In this document: piece by piece, positions 8,522-16,006 of the stretch
Position numbering within the stretch: position 1 is the stretch's first letter
Layout: every line of letters starts with the position of its first letter
The notes under the pieces: model-generated
Database searches by the model: none
Seen by the model: the letters and a program-made list of their open reading frames with translations, nothing else
Told to the model about the DNA's origin: nothing
Assembly: GCF_003697165.2 (NCBI RefSeq)
Contig: NZ_CP033092.2
Span: 124,001-188,000 of the forward strand
DNA: 64,000 nucleotides
Direction: 5' to 3'
Origin: Escherichia coli DSM 30083 = JCM 1649 = ATCC 11775
Lineage (GTDB): Bacteria > Pseudomonadota > Gammaproteobacteria > Enterobacterales > Enterobacteriaceae
Program-made: the position numbers and the translations under genes

Positions 8522-9799
8522 TTAACTCATCCATTTAAGAGGAGCGGTAATGAGCTCCGGTATAAAAATAAATAATGCTAACAACATGAATAAAACCATG
8601 ACGTAAGGCGCAACGCCTTTTACCGCATCGTCAAATTTAAGTTTCGCCACGCCGCATACCACGTTAAGAACATTACCGACTGGAGGCGTAATCAGTGATA
8701 TTGAACAGTTGATAATAAACATGATGCCGAAATAGACCGGATCTATTCCCGCTTCTTTCACTAATGGCATTAATACTGGTGTAAGAATTAATACGGTAGG
8801 CGTTAAGTCCATGACCGTACTGATCACCATAATAGCGAGCATAATGACGATGAATAATAAGCGAGGCGAATCAACCAACGGTTGTAATAGCTCCGATACC
8901 ATCATGGGTAATTCGGCGATCGTAATAAGCCATGCAGATACCGCAGCAGAGGCCACCAGGAACATCACCACGGATGTGGTTTTTGCCGCGTTAATCAGCA
9001 CATGATAAAGCGTGGAGAAGGTCATCTCGCGATAGACCACCACCGAGACGAACAGAGCGTAGAAGGCGGCAACCGCGCCTGCTTCGGTCGGTGTAAATAA
9101 CCCCGAACGGAAACCGCCAATAATAATTATCGGTAAAAAGAGCGCCCAAATACCGGAAACTAAGGATTGCCAGACTTCTCGCAGTGAGGCTTTCGGCTGA
9201 CAAGGTAAATTCAGTCGTTTTGCCTGCCACCACCAGGTAACCATCAGCGTGACGCCCATCATGATGCCTGGCGCAATGCCCGCCATAAACAGTTTGCTGA
9301 TGGAGAGTCCGCTGGAGACGCCGAAGATAATGAGTGGTATGGAAGGCGGGATAATGGCCGCAATAATCCCCCCGGAACCGATAAGCCCGGCGGCGCGGTT
9401 TACCGGATAGCTGGCCTGGCGCATCATCGGCACCAGCAGCGCCGCGACAGCTGCGGTATCAGCAACCGCAGAACCGGACAGGCTTGCCATGATCATCGCT
9501 GCCAGCACGCCCACGTAACCCAGACCGCCTGGCCTGTGGCCTACCAGTTTCATTGGCAAGTCGACGATACGTTGCGACAGGCCGCCCGCGTTCATGATCT
9601 CACCCGCCAGTACAAAGAAGGGGATGGCTAACAGGGAGAAGCTGTCTGCGCCATTTACCAACGTTTGTGCCAGAATTTGCACATCAAAGATATCCATCCA
9701 GAACATCAATGAAATGCCGCACAGTAATAATGCCCAGGCGATGGGAACGCCAATTGCGATAGCCCCTAACAAACTGACAATAAATATAAGGATTGTCAT
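8522..9799 (-). CDS. yiaN: TRAP transporter large permease YiaN
   Basis: This 425-residue DctM-family inner-membrane protein has about 12 hydrophobic segments and is the ion-coupled transport subunit of YiaMNO. The GSAVADTAAVAALLVPMM segment and the later NCSISLITPPVGNVLNVV segment are typical of DctM. ATG 9799 is chosen: it nearly abuts the yiaM stop (9802-9804) and gives the K-12 length; the open frame running on to 9997 lies inside yiaM. Several residues (for example IAAIIPPSIPLIIF) differ from the K-12 sequence as I recall it, so this transporter is somewhat divergent. Confidence 0.95.
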   Translation of the reverse strand: MTILIFIVSLLGAIAIGVPIAWALLLCGISLMFWMDIFDVQILAQTLVNGADSFSLLAIPFFVLAGEIMNAGGLSQRIVDLPMKLVGHRPGGLGYVGVLAAMIMASLSGSAVADTAAVAALLVPMMRQASYPVNRAAGLIGSGGIIAAIIPPSIPLIIFGVSSGLSISKLFMAGIAPGIMMGVTLMVTWWWQAKRLNLPCQPKASLREVWQSLVSGIWALFLPIIIIGGFRSGLFTPTEAGAVAAFYALFVSVVVYREMTFSTLYHVLINAAKTTSVVMFLVASAAVSAWLITIAELPMMVSELLQPLVDSPRLLFIVIMLAIMVISTVMDLTPTVLILTPVLMPLVKEAGIDPVYFGIMFIINCSISLITPPVGNVLNVVCGVAKLKFDDAVKGVAPYVMVLFMLLALFIFIPELITAPLKWMS

Positions 9800-9801
9800 C
9801 G

Positions 9802-10269
9802 TCAGGCTCCTTGTTGGTTTCGGCTGGGGGTATTTGTGAACTGCCGGTATAAGTGACGCAATTCCAGCAATGCGATAATCAGACTGGTGGGGATAGCGGC
9901 GGCGTACATTAAGCCAATGGGGACGCCAAGAATGGGCGATAAGTTGCTCCAGTCTTGCGCTGTTTTTTCTATAGCGCCCCAGGCCAGCCCCAGACACAGC
10001 AATAAAATGAGCGTATGGGTTAGCAGCGAAACACGTTGTTGATTAGCCGGTGAGAGTTTTTCGACTAAAAAAGTAACCTGCACATGGCTGTTGTCCATAT
10101 AAGCAACGATTGCGCCAATAAAGGTTAACCAGACAAATAAAAGTCGGGATAATTCATCAATCGATAATATACTTGTGTGGAATCCATATCGAAGAATGAT
10201 ATTAATAAAAATAATACAAGACAGTATTGCGATGATGATCGCAAGAATGCCTTCGAGTATCCGTTTCAT
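9802..10269 (-). CDS. yiaM: TRAP transporter small permease YiaM
   Basis: This 155-residue DctQ-family protein has four hydrophobic segments and joins YiaN in the membrane complex. The typical DELSRLLFVWLTFIGA motif follows the first helix. Unlike in K-12, yiaL is not directly upstream. A 113-bp AT-rich gap and a DUF4862-like gene precede it, so the transporter genes may have an internal promoter here. Confidence 0.93.
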   Translation of the reverse strand: MKRILEGILAIIIAILSCIIFINIILRYGFHTSILSIDELSRLLFVWLTFIGAIVAYMDNSHVQVTFLVEKLSPANQQRVSLLTHTLILLLCLGLAWGAIEKTAQDWSNLSPILGVPIGLMYAAAIPTSLIIALLELRHLYRQFTNTPSRNQQGA

Positions 10270-10382
10270 AACGAGTCCTTCTGGTTATGCAATATTTTTT
10301 ATGCGCTAATGTTGTTAATATTCGTAATAATTATCAGAAAACGGCTAATTAGATATTCAAAGTGATATATAAATGGTTCTGT

Positions 10383-11303
10383 TTAACGAGATTCATTCAG
10401 AGAGTGAATGCCGTTGCGTAATATTTCGATGCGATGGTGCACATCAGCCGTCGCATTTATTTCCAGTAGCTTGATCCCAGCAAAATGCAATGTTGACGAT
10501 TCTGCTACATTAAATAACTCGCGAACATGATCTGTGGTCATCAGGCTTTCTGCGCAGAATGGTGCAAACGGTGCGTGTAAATCCTGCCATTCGCCGTATG
10601 CCCCGTTTAGCGTCGTACCAGAGAACATTAACGCGCCGAGTTTTCCGGCTTGTTTCGCCATTTGGGTGTGGGTCAGCGGCAGCGTTGTATTGCGCCCTTC
10701 AATGGCAGAGCGCGCCCAGTTGATACAGATGCTGATGTCATAATCGGTAATAACTTCCAGCACATTTTCTAAAGGCAAAAAGCCTTTTCGGGGGGAAGAA
10801 GATGTCATGGCGTCGCAGTGTTCCAGCACCAGCTTGCACGGCCAGTCCCAACTGGCGATTTCTTTCAATGAGCGGGCAAAAGCGTCCGTCGCTTGCATAA
10901 CATTAGGATTCGTTGCTAACGGTGCAGCCTGGAGCTCCAGTGCGAGCACTTTATTAGCCTGCAATGAGTTGATTTTATTGAACAGGTGGCGATAGTACGC
11001 CACGCAGGCCTGGCGCTGTTCTTCATCACTGGAGGCGAGACCAAACCCGCTGTTTTCGCTGCGGCGACGCATGGTTTCCATCACTGCGGTGACGACAAAT
11101 TTCCAGCTCTCTGGCGTATGACGGAGTAACCATTGATCGCCCAGCGGGTGAAAATTTTCCAGGCAAGGTTGTTCCAGCCCCAAAATGTCTGGAGTCTCAG
11201 ATAATTGTCGCCAGAAATCCTTCTCTTCCTCTTCACTTCTTTGGTGAAAAGAAGGTGCACAGGGATACGCGCCGATAATATAACCGGCATTATTCGTTTT
11301 CAT
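10383..11303 (-). CDS. DUF4862-like TIM-barrel protein inside the yia operon
   Basis: This 306-residue soluble protein has no signal peptide. I recognise its N-terminal IIGAYPCAPSFHQ and the strings KLVLEHCDAMT, ICINWARSAIEG and KLGALMFSGTT as typical of the DUF4862 family, whose layout resembles sugar-phosphate isomerase/epimerase barrels with acidic and histidine residues at strand ends (LALELQAAP, LVLEHCD). The activity is unknown. It sits in line between yiaL (22 bp upstream) and yiaM (113 bp downstream), where K-12 has no gene as I remember. An enzyme that processes a sugar acid or lactone taken up by YiaMNO is a plausible inference only. Confidence 0.8.
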   Translation of the reverse strand: MKTNNAGYIIGAYPCAPSFHQRSEEEEKDFWRQLSETPDILGLEQPCLENFHPLGDQWLLRHTPESWKFVVTAVMETMRRRSENSGFGLASSDEEQRQACVAYYRHLFNKINSLQANKVLALELQAAPLATNPNVMQATDAFARSLKEIASWDWPCKLVLEHCDAMTSSSPRKGFLPLENVLEVITDYDISICINWARSAIEGRNTTLPLTHTQMAKQAGKLGALMFSGTTLNGAYGEWQDLHAPFAPFCAESLMTTDHVRELFNVAESSTLHFAGIKLLEINATADVHHRIEILRNGIHSLNESR

Positions 11304-11325
11304 TATGTGCTCCAGTAATCATTTT

Positions 11326-11790
11326 TTATAAAGCAGCGAGGGCCACTTTAACCACGATCTTGCGTATTGCCGTAGTGGCATTTTTATTACATGCCGGGCG
11401 ATGTACATCCTGCGGGAAGAAAATAGCGTAACTACCCGGTATCATTTCTATAAATGATTCATGTTTACTATCGTGATAAAAAATAATATCGCGCTGCTCT
11501 AATAGTGATTCGCTGACTTTATTGTTTCCCGTATCAATGGCAATGCCGATTTTCTCTTCACCCCACGCCAGAAACTGAATATCGATATACCGACGATGCA
11601 CTTCCGGACGGTTTTCTACCGCCTCGCGTGTGGTTAAATCGATAATTTGCGCATAAATATTCTTGCCGTCGATTTCGACAACGCCCGGTTCCAGGGCGTT
11701 GAAGTCGGTGGTGCGCAGAAAATCGAGCGCCTTTTCAATGGCGGCGGGCAAACGGCACGGATTAGGCTGCGCGATATGTCCAAAAATCAT
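11326..11790 (-). CDS. yiaL: YiaL, YhcH/EbgC-type cupin protein
   Basis: This 154-residue protein of the YhcH/YiaL/EbgC (DUF386) family is a small double-stranded beta-helix protein with metal-ligand residues. HRRYIDIQFLAWGEEKIGI and the late FPQDVHRPACN motif, with its His, are visible. Family members act as anomerases or auxiliary proteins in sugar and sialic-acid routes, but the role of YiaL is not settled. It lies 11 bp after yiaK in the sugar-acid operon, preceded by a good AAGGAGATAA ribosome-binding site. Confidence 0.93.
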   Translation of the reverse strand: MIFGHIAQPNPCRLPAAIEKALDFLRTTDFNALEPGVVEIDGKNIYAQIIDLTTREAVENRPEVHRRYIDIQFLAWGEEKIGIAIDTGNNKVSESLLEQRDIIFYHDSKHESFIEMIPGSYAIFFPQDVHRPACNKNATTAIRKIVVKVALAAL

Positions 11791-11801
11791 GGCTTATCTC
11801 C

Positions 11802-12800
11802 TTATAACGCCTGGATTTTTGCCCACACGCTGTCATCAACGGTAATACCGTTACGGCGGTTTTCTGCCAGCAGGGTAGTAAATTCGTGGCCGGGTAAACG
11901 AATAGCCTGGTTTTCGTCAGCACGCTCGGCACTGGTAACGTAATCCATAATGCGTTGCAGTTTGGCATCGCGGGTGGGACCGTCGATAAGCTTGTCCACT
12001 TCAATGGCAATAAAAATTTGTGAAATGCCGTATTCGTCGCTGTTGTCCTCGGTGACTTCGGCAACCGATGCGCCGTCAGAAAGGAGGGTAGCGATCATAT
12101 CCAGCACAATCGACATGCCCGAACCTTTCCAGTAGCCCATCGGCAAAATGCGGCGATTTTTCTCGATAACGCCAGGTTCTTTGGTCAAATTGCCCTCATC
12201 ATCAAAGCCACCATCTACCGGGAGCTGACGACCAGCCAGGCGATTAACTTCTAACATGCCGTAAGAGAACATCGACATCGACATATCGACCATGGTGATC
12301 GGCGTGGAAGGAATGGCGACGATCAGCGGGTTGGTGCCGATGCGACACTCTTTTGCGCCCCACGGTGGCATTACGGCGATGGAGTTGGTCCAGCAAATGC
12401 CAATATAGCCTTTTTCCGCCGCCTGCCAGCCGTAGCTGCCGCCGCGCATCCAGTGGTTGGCATTACGTAGTGCCACCAGACCAATACCGTGATCGGCAGC
12501 CAGTTCAATGGCGCGATCCATCATCTTTTTCGCTGTCAGGTTACCGATCGAACGCTGGGCGTCCCACTGTTCAATTGCGCCGAGGCTGGTTATACGTTTG
12601 GGTTGGGCATCAGGAATGATATCGCCGTTTTCCAGTTGTTGAATGAAACGAGGGAAACGATTAACGCCGTGAGAATAAACGCCGGATTCGGTGGTGCGGG
12701 CGAACATCTCTGCACAGGCGTCAGCCGTTTCGTTGTCAACGCCGCGTGAAATTAAGACCCGATTAAAGGCTGCTTTTAACTGCTCAAATGTCACTTTCAT
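11802..12800 (-). CDS. yiaK: 2,3-diketo-L-gulonate reductase YiaK
   Basis: This 332-residue protein of the malate/L-lactate dehydrogenase-like family (Ldh_2, not Rossmann) reduces 2,3-diketo-L-gulonate to 3-keto-L-gulonate with NADH. Visible signatures are the catalytic-His segment GVYSHGVNRFPRF, NANHWMRGGSYGW and the nucleotide-site GTNPLIVAIPS. It is the first gene of the leftward operon and is divergent from its regulator yiaJ across a 200-bp control region. It catalyses the entry step after uptake by YiaMNO. Confidence 0.96.
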   Translation of the reverse strand: MKVTFEQLKAAFNRVLISRGVDNETADACAEMFARTTESGVYSHGVNRFPRFIQQLENGDIIPDAQPKRITSLGAIEQWDAQRSIGNLTAKKMMDRAIELAADHGIGLVALRNANHWMRGGSYGWQAAEKGYIGICWTNSIAVMPPWGAKECRIGTNPLIVAIPSTPITMVDMSMSMFSYGMLEVNRLAGRQLPVDGGFDDEGNLTKEPGVIEKNRRILPMGYWKGSGMSIVLDMIATLLSDGASVAEVTEDNSDEYGISQIFIAIEVDKLIDGPTRDAKLQRIMDYVTSAERADENQAIRLPGHEFTTLLAENRRNGITVDDSVWAKIQAL

Positions 12801-13000
12801 CCCAGGCTTCCTTGTTTTTTTGATCGCTTTTTTGGCTTAAAATTTCAATATGCGAAACTTGATTTCAAATATATCGATCACTTTTTAACAAAGCAATCTG
12901 ATTGATGAATTTCAAAAAACTTAAAAATCAAGTGGTTATAAATTATCTGTCGAGATCGTGAACTACGGCACACTTTGCGCTACCATCAGGACGCGACAAA
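12801..13000. promoter_or_regulatory. yiaK-yiaJ divergent control region
   Basis: This 200-bp AT-rich interval serves the yia operon (leftward) and yiaJ (rightward). The heptamer ATTTCAA occurs three times, at 12842-12848, 12862-12868 and 12909-12915; the first two are 20 bp apart and flank GCGAAACTTG. These are candidates for the repressor YiaJ/PlaR, which in K-12 binds this interval. I did not find a near-consensus promoter. Confidence 0.5.
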
Positions 13001-13849
13001 ATGGGGAAAGAAGTGATGGGAAAAAAAGAGAACGAGATGGCGCAGGAAAAAGAGCGCCCAGCCGGAAGCCAGAGTCTGTTTCGTGGGTTGATGCTGATTG
13101 AGATTTTGAGCAACTATCCAAACGGTTGTCCGTTGGCGCATCTTTCGGAGCTGGCTGGTTTAAATAAGAGTACCGTCCATCGCTTATTGCAGGGATTACA
13201 GTCCTGCGGCTATGTGACCACCGCGCCCGCCGCAGGGAGTTATCGCCTGACCACCAAATTTATTGCCGTCGGGCAGAAGGCGCTATCTTCGCTGAATATC
13301 ATTCATATCGCCGCTCCGCATCTTGAGGCTCTGAACATCGCCACTGGTGAAACTATTAACTTCTCCAGCCGCGAAGACGATCACGCTATTTTGATTTATA
13401 AGTTGGAACCCACAACCGGGATGCTGCGAACCCGTGCCTATATAGGCCAGCATATGCCGCTCTACTGTTCCGCAATGGGCAAGATCTACATGGCGTTTGG
13501 TCACCCGGACTACGTGAAGTCATACTGGGAAAGCCATCAGCATGAGATCCAGCCGTTAACCCGCAATACCATTACCGAGCTGCCCGCGATGTTCGACGAA
13601 CTGGCGCACATTCGTGAAAGTGGAGCGGCGATGGACAGAGAAGAAAACGAACTCGGCGTCTCCTGTATTGCTGTTCCGGTGTTTGATATTCATGGGCGGG
13701 TGCCGTACGCCGTGTCGATTTCGCTTTCGACATCACGTCTGAAACAGGTGGGAGAGAAAAATCTCCTGAAACCACTGCGTGAAACCGCGCAGGCTATTTC
13801 TAATGAACTGGGATTTACTGTCAGGGACGACCAGGGCGCGATTACATAA
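13001..13849 (+). CDS. yiaJ: IclR-family regulator YiaJ (PlaR)
   Basis: This 282-residue IclR-type regulator has an N-terminal winged helix-turn-helix at about residues 25-85 (LNKSTVHRLLQGLQSCGY is the recognition region) and a C-terminal effector domain ending near ISLSTSRL. In K-12 it represses the yiaK operon and is relieved by sugar-acid or plant-derived signals. It is transcribed divergently from the operon it controls. The 5' end is uncertain: internal ATGs at 13016 and 13037 (MGKKENEM, MAQEKERP) are also possible starts, because no strong ribosome-binding site precedes 13001. Confidence 0.93.
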   Translation: MGKEVMGKKENEMAQEKERPAGSQSLFRGLMLIEILSNYPNGCPLAHLSELAGLNKSTVHRLLQGLQSCGYVTTAPAAGSYRLTTKFIAVGQKALSSLNIIHIAAPHLEALNIATGETINFSSREDDHAILIYKLEPTTGMLRTRAYIGQHMPLYCSAMGKIYMAFGHPDYVKSYWESHQHEIQPLTRNTITELPAMFDELAHIRESGAAMDREENELGVSCIAVPVFDIHGRVPYAVSISLSTSRLKQVGEKNLLKPLRETAQAISNELGFTVRDDQGAIT

Positions 13850-13950
13850 CCCTTTGGACAAGTGCCAAAACTTTAACATTTCCTTCGTTGGATCAAAGCA
13901 GTAGGGACGCGCTCTCTGGCACTCTGCTGTTTTAGTGCAAAGGAGTGATC

Positions 13951-14424
13951 ATGAACCGGTTTATTATTGCGGATGCGACGAAATGTATCGGTTGCCGTAC
14001 CTGTGAAGTGGCTTGCGCAGTGTCGCATCAGGAGAATCAGGATTGCGCTGCGTTGTCACCAGACGAGTTTATTTCCCGTATTCGTGTCATTAAAGATCAT
14101 ACTTACACCACGGCAGTAGCCTGTCATCAGTGTGAAGATGCACCGTGCGCAAATGTGTGCCCTGTTGACGCGATAAGCCGCGAACATGGGCATATTTTCG
14201 TTGAACAATCACGTTGCATTGGCTGTAAAAGCTGTATGCTGGCTTGCCCGTTTGGTGCGATGGAGGTCGTTTCTTCGCGCAAAAAGGCGAGGGCGATTAA
14301 GTGCGATCTGTGCTGGCATCGGGCGACGGGGCCGGCCTGTGTTGAAGCCTGCCCGACAAAGGCGTTGCAGTGCGTGGATGTCGAGAAAGTGCAGCGGCAT
14401 CGGCTACGGCAGCAGCCTGTTTGA
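13951..14424 (+). CDS. ysaA: YsaA, 4Fe-4S ferredoxin-like electron carrier
   Basis: This 157-residue HydN-like protein carries four cysteine clusters: CIGCRTCEVAC near the start, CHQCEDAPCANVCP, CIGCKSCMLACP and CDLCWHRATGPACVEACP, enough for four 4Fe-4S centres. It has no signal or membrane segment, so it would be a cytoplasmic electron-transfer subunit of an unidentified oxidoreductase. ATG 13951 is preferred because AGGAG lies 5 bases before it; the upstream GTG at 13945 overlaps that site. A BIME follows it. Confidence 0.93.
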   Translation: MNRFIIADATKCIGCRTCEVACAVSHQENQDCAALSPDEFISRIRVIKDHTYTTAVACHQCEDAPCANVCPVDAISREHGHIFVEQSRCIGCKSCMLACPFGAMEVVSSRKKARAIKCDLCWHRATGPACVEACPTKALQCVDVEKVQRHRLRQQPV

Positions 14425-14471
14425 AACGTTTTTCCGGCGTTTCTCAACGCAGGGATAGTGCGCTTTGTTTA

Positions 14472-14506
14472 TGCCGGATGCGGCTAAAACGCCTTATCCG
14501 GCCTAC
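14472..14506. repeat. REP element (first of a BIME)
   Basis: The imperfect palindrome begins TGCCGGATGCGG and ends CTTATCCGGCCTAC, the standard E. coli REP form. It is paired with an inverted REP about 35 bp downstream, between ysaA and avtA. Confidence 0.85.
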
Positions 14507-14541
14507 AAATTCTACCAAATTCAATATATTGCAGAAATCAT

Positions 14542-14571
14542 GTAGGCCTGATAAGCGTAGCGCATCAGGCA
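14542..14571. repeat. REP element (second, inverted)
   Basis: It begins GTAGGCCTGATAAG and ends GCGCATCAGGCA, an inverted REP relative to the one at 14472. Together they form a BIME at the convergent 3' ends of ysaA and avtA, a position typical of these mRNA-end elements. Confidence 0.85.
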
Positions 14572-14575
14572 ATTT

Positions 14576-15829
14576 TTAGTGGCTTTCAGCCCAGGCTCTT
14601 TCTATCTCTTCCGCCAGAATCTTCACACCCGCCTCAATTTTCTCCGGCTCTGGTACGTAGTTCATGCGCATACATTGATGCGTATGCGGCCACGGTTTAT
14701 CCAGTCCCGGGAAGAAGTTGTGCCCCGGCACCATCAGCACGCCGCGTGCTTTCAGGCGCTGGTAGAGCTGCTCGGTCGTAATGGGCAAATCCTTAAACCA
14801 TAGCCAGAGGAAAATGGCTCCTTCCGGTTTATGAATCAGGCAGCGATCTTCCGGTAAATAGCGGCGAATGATAGCGATAGTTTCCTGAACACGCTGGTAG
14901 TAAAACGGTTTGATGACTGTTTCAGACAGGCGCAGCAGATCGTTACGCTTAATCATTTCACACATCATCGCCGGACCAATACCGCCAGGTGCCAGGCTGA
15001 TAATGCCGTTCATATTGGTGATGGCGGTGATGATTTTTTCATTGGCGATGATAATGCCGCAGCGGGAGCCAGGTAGCCCCAGCTTGGAAAGACTCATGCA
15101 CAGCACGATATTCGGATTCCATAGCGGGCGCGCTTCGCTGAAGATGATACCCGGGAACGGGACGCCATAAGCGTTATCAATCACCAGCGGAATACCGTGT
15201 TGATTCGCCAGCGCGTCAAGCTTCAGCAACTCTTCGTCAGTAATCACATTGCCTGTTGGATTCGTCGGCCGGGAGACGCAAATCATCCCTGTTTCTTCGC
15301 CAATATGTAGATGCTCAAAATCGACGTGGTATTTAAACTGGCCTTCCGGCAGCAGTTCAATATTCGGACGCGCAGAGACAAACAGATCTTCTTCCAGTCC
15401 GGCGTCAGCGTAGCCAATGTATTCCGGTGCCAGCGGGAACAGCACTTTTTTGACCCGACCATCGGCACGGCGTCCGGCAAACAGATTAAATAAGTAGAAA
15501 AACGCGCTCTGGCTGCCGTTTGTTAGTGCAATATTCTGTGGTTCGATATCCCAACCCAACTTCTCGCGCAGCATTCCGGCAAGCAGTGTGAGTAGCTCCG
15601 TTTTCCCCTGTGGACCGTCATAATTGCACAGTGCATCAGTCGCTTTGCCACTTTCCAGCATGTCGGTCAGTAGCGTCTGGAAGTAGTCCTGCATTTCAGG
15701 GATCTGCGCCGGATTACCGCCGCCGAGCATAATCGCGCCAGGCGTGCGTAAACCGTCGTTCAGATCTTCCATCAGCAGCGTAATGCCGGAGTGGCGGGTA
15801 AATTTGTCACCAAAAAGGGAGAATGTCAT
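14576..15829 (-). CDS. avtA: Valine-pyruvate aminotransferase AvtA
   Basis: This 417-residue class I/II PLP-dependent aminotransferase interconverts valine and alanine with their 2-keto acids and supports alanine synthesis. RPTNPTGN, the Asp of VIDNAYGVPFPG and the PLP-lysine segment CMSLSKLGLPGSRCG are visible, and the C-terminal Arg region is intact. ATG 15829 (MTFSLFGDKF) gives the K-12 length; the open frame to 15934 is an unsupported extension. Confidence 0.96.
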   Translation of the reverse strand: MTFSLFGDKFTRHSGITLLMEDLNDGLRTPGAIMLGGGNPAQIPEMQDYFQTLLTDMLESGKATDALCNYDGPQGKTELLTLLAGMLREKLGWDIEPQNIALTNGSQSAFFYLFNLFAGRRADGRVKKVLFPLAPEYIGYADAGLEEDLFVSARPNIELLPEGQFKYHVDFEHLHIGEETGMICVSRPTNPTGNVITDEELLKLDALANQHGIPLVIDNAYGVPFPGIIFSEARPLWNPNIVLCMSLSKLGLPGSRCGIIIANEKIITAITNMNGIISLAPGGIGPAMMCEMIKRNDLLRLSETVIKPFYYQRVQETIAIIRRYLPEDRCLIHKPEGAIFLWLWFKDLPITTEQLYQRLKARGVLMVPGHNFFPGLDKPWPHTHQCMRMNYVPEPEKIEAGVKILAEEIERAWAESH

Positions 15830-15969
15830 AGCGGGATATCTGTCGAACTCTGTAGCAAGGAAGGTAACAATAACGCTACATTTGCTGGGGTGCAAATCGG
15901 TCTGTTGAAGAGTGAGCGGTGCTTTATCCTGCAATGCTGATTAGGGCTGACATTTTATCCTGGTTGGCA

Positions 15970-15998
15970 GCTTCCCGAGGTACTGACGAACGGGAAGC
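15970..15998 (-). terminator. Hairpin downstream of malS
   Basis: GCTTCCCG and CGGGAAGC form an 8-bp stem just beyond the malS stop, in the 177-bp malS-avtA gap. No clear T run follows on the minus strand, so it may be a 3'-end stabiliser rather than a strong terminator. Confidence 0.45.
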
Positions 15999-16006
15999 CG
16001 GAAAAA

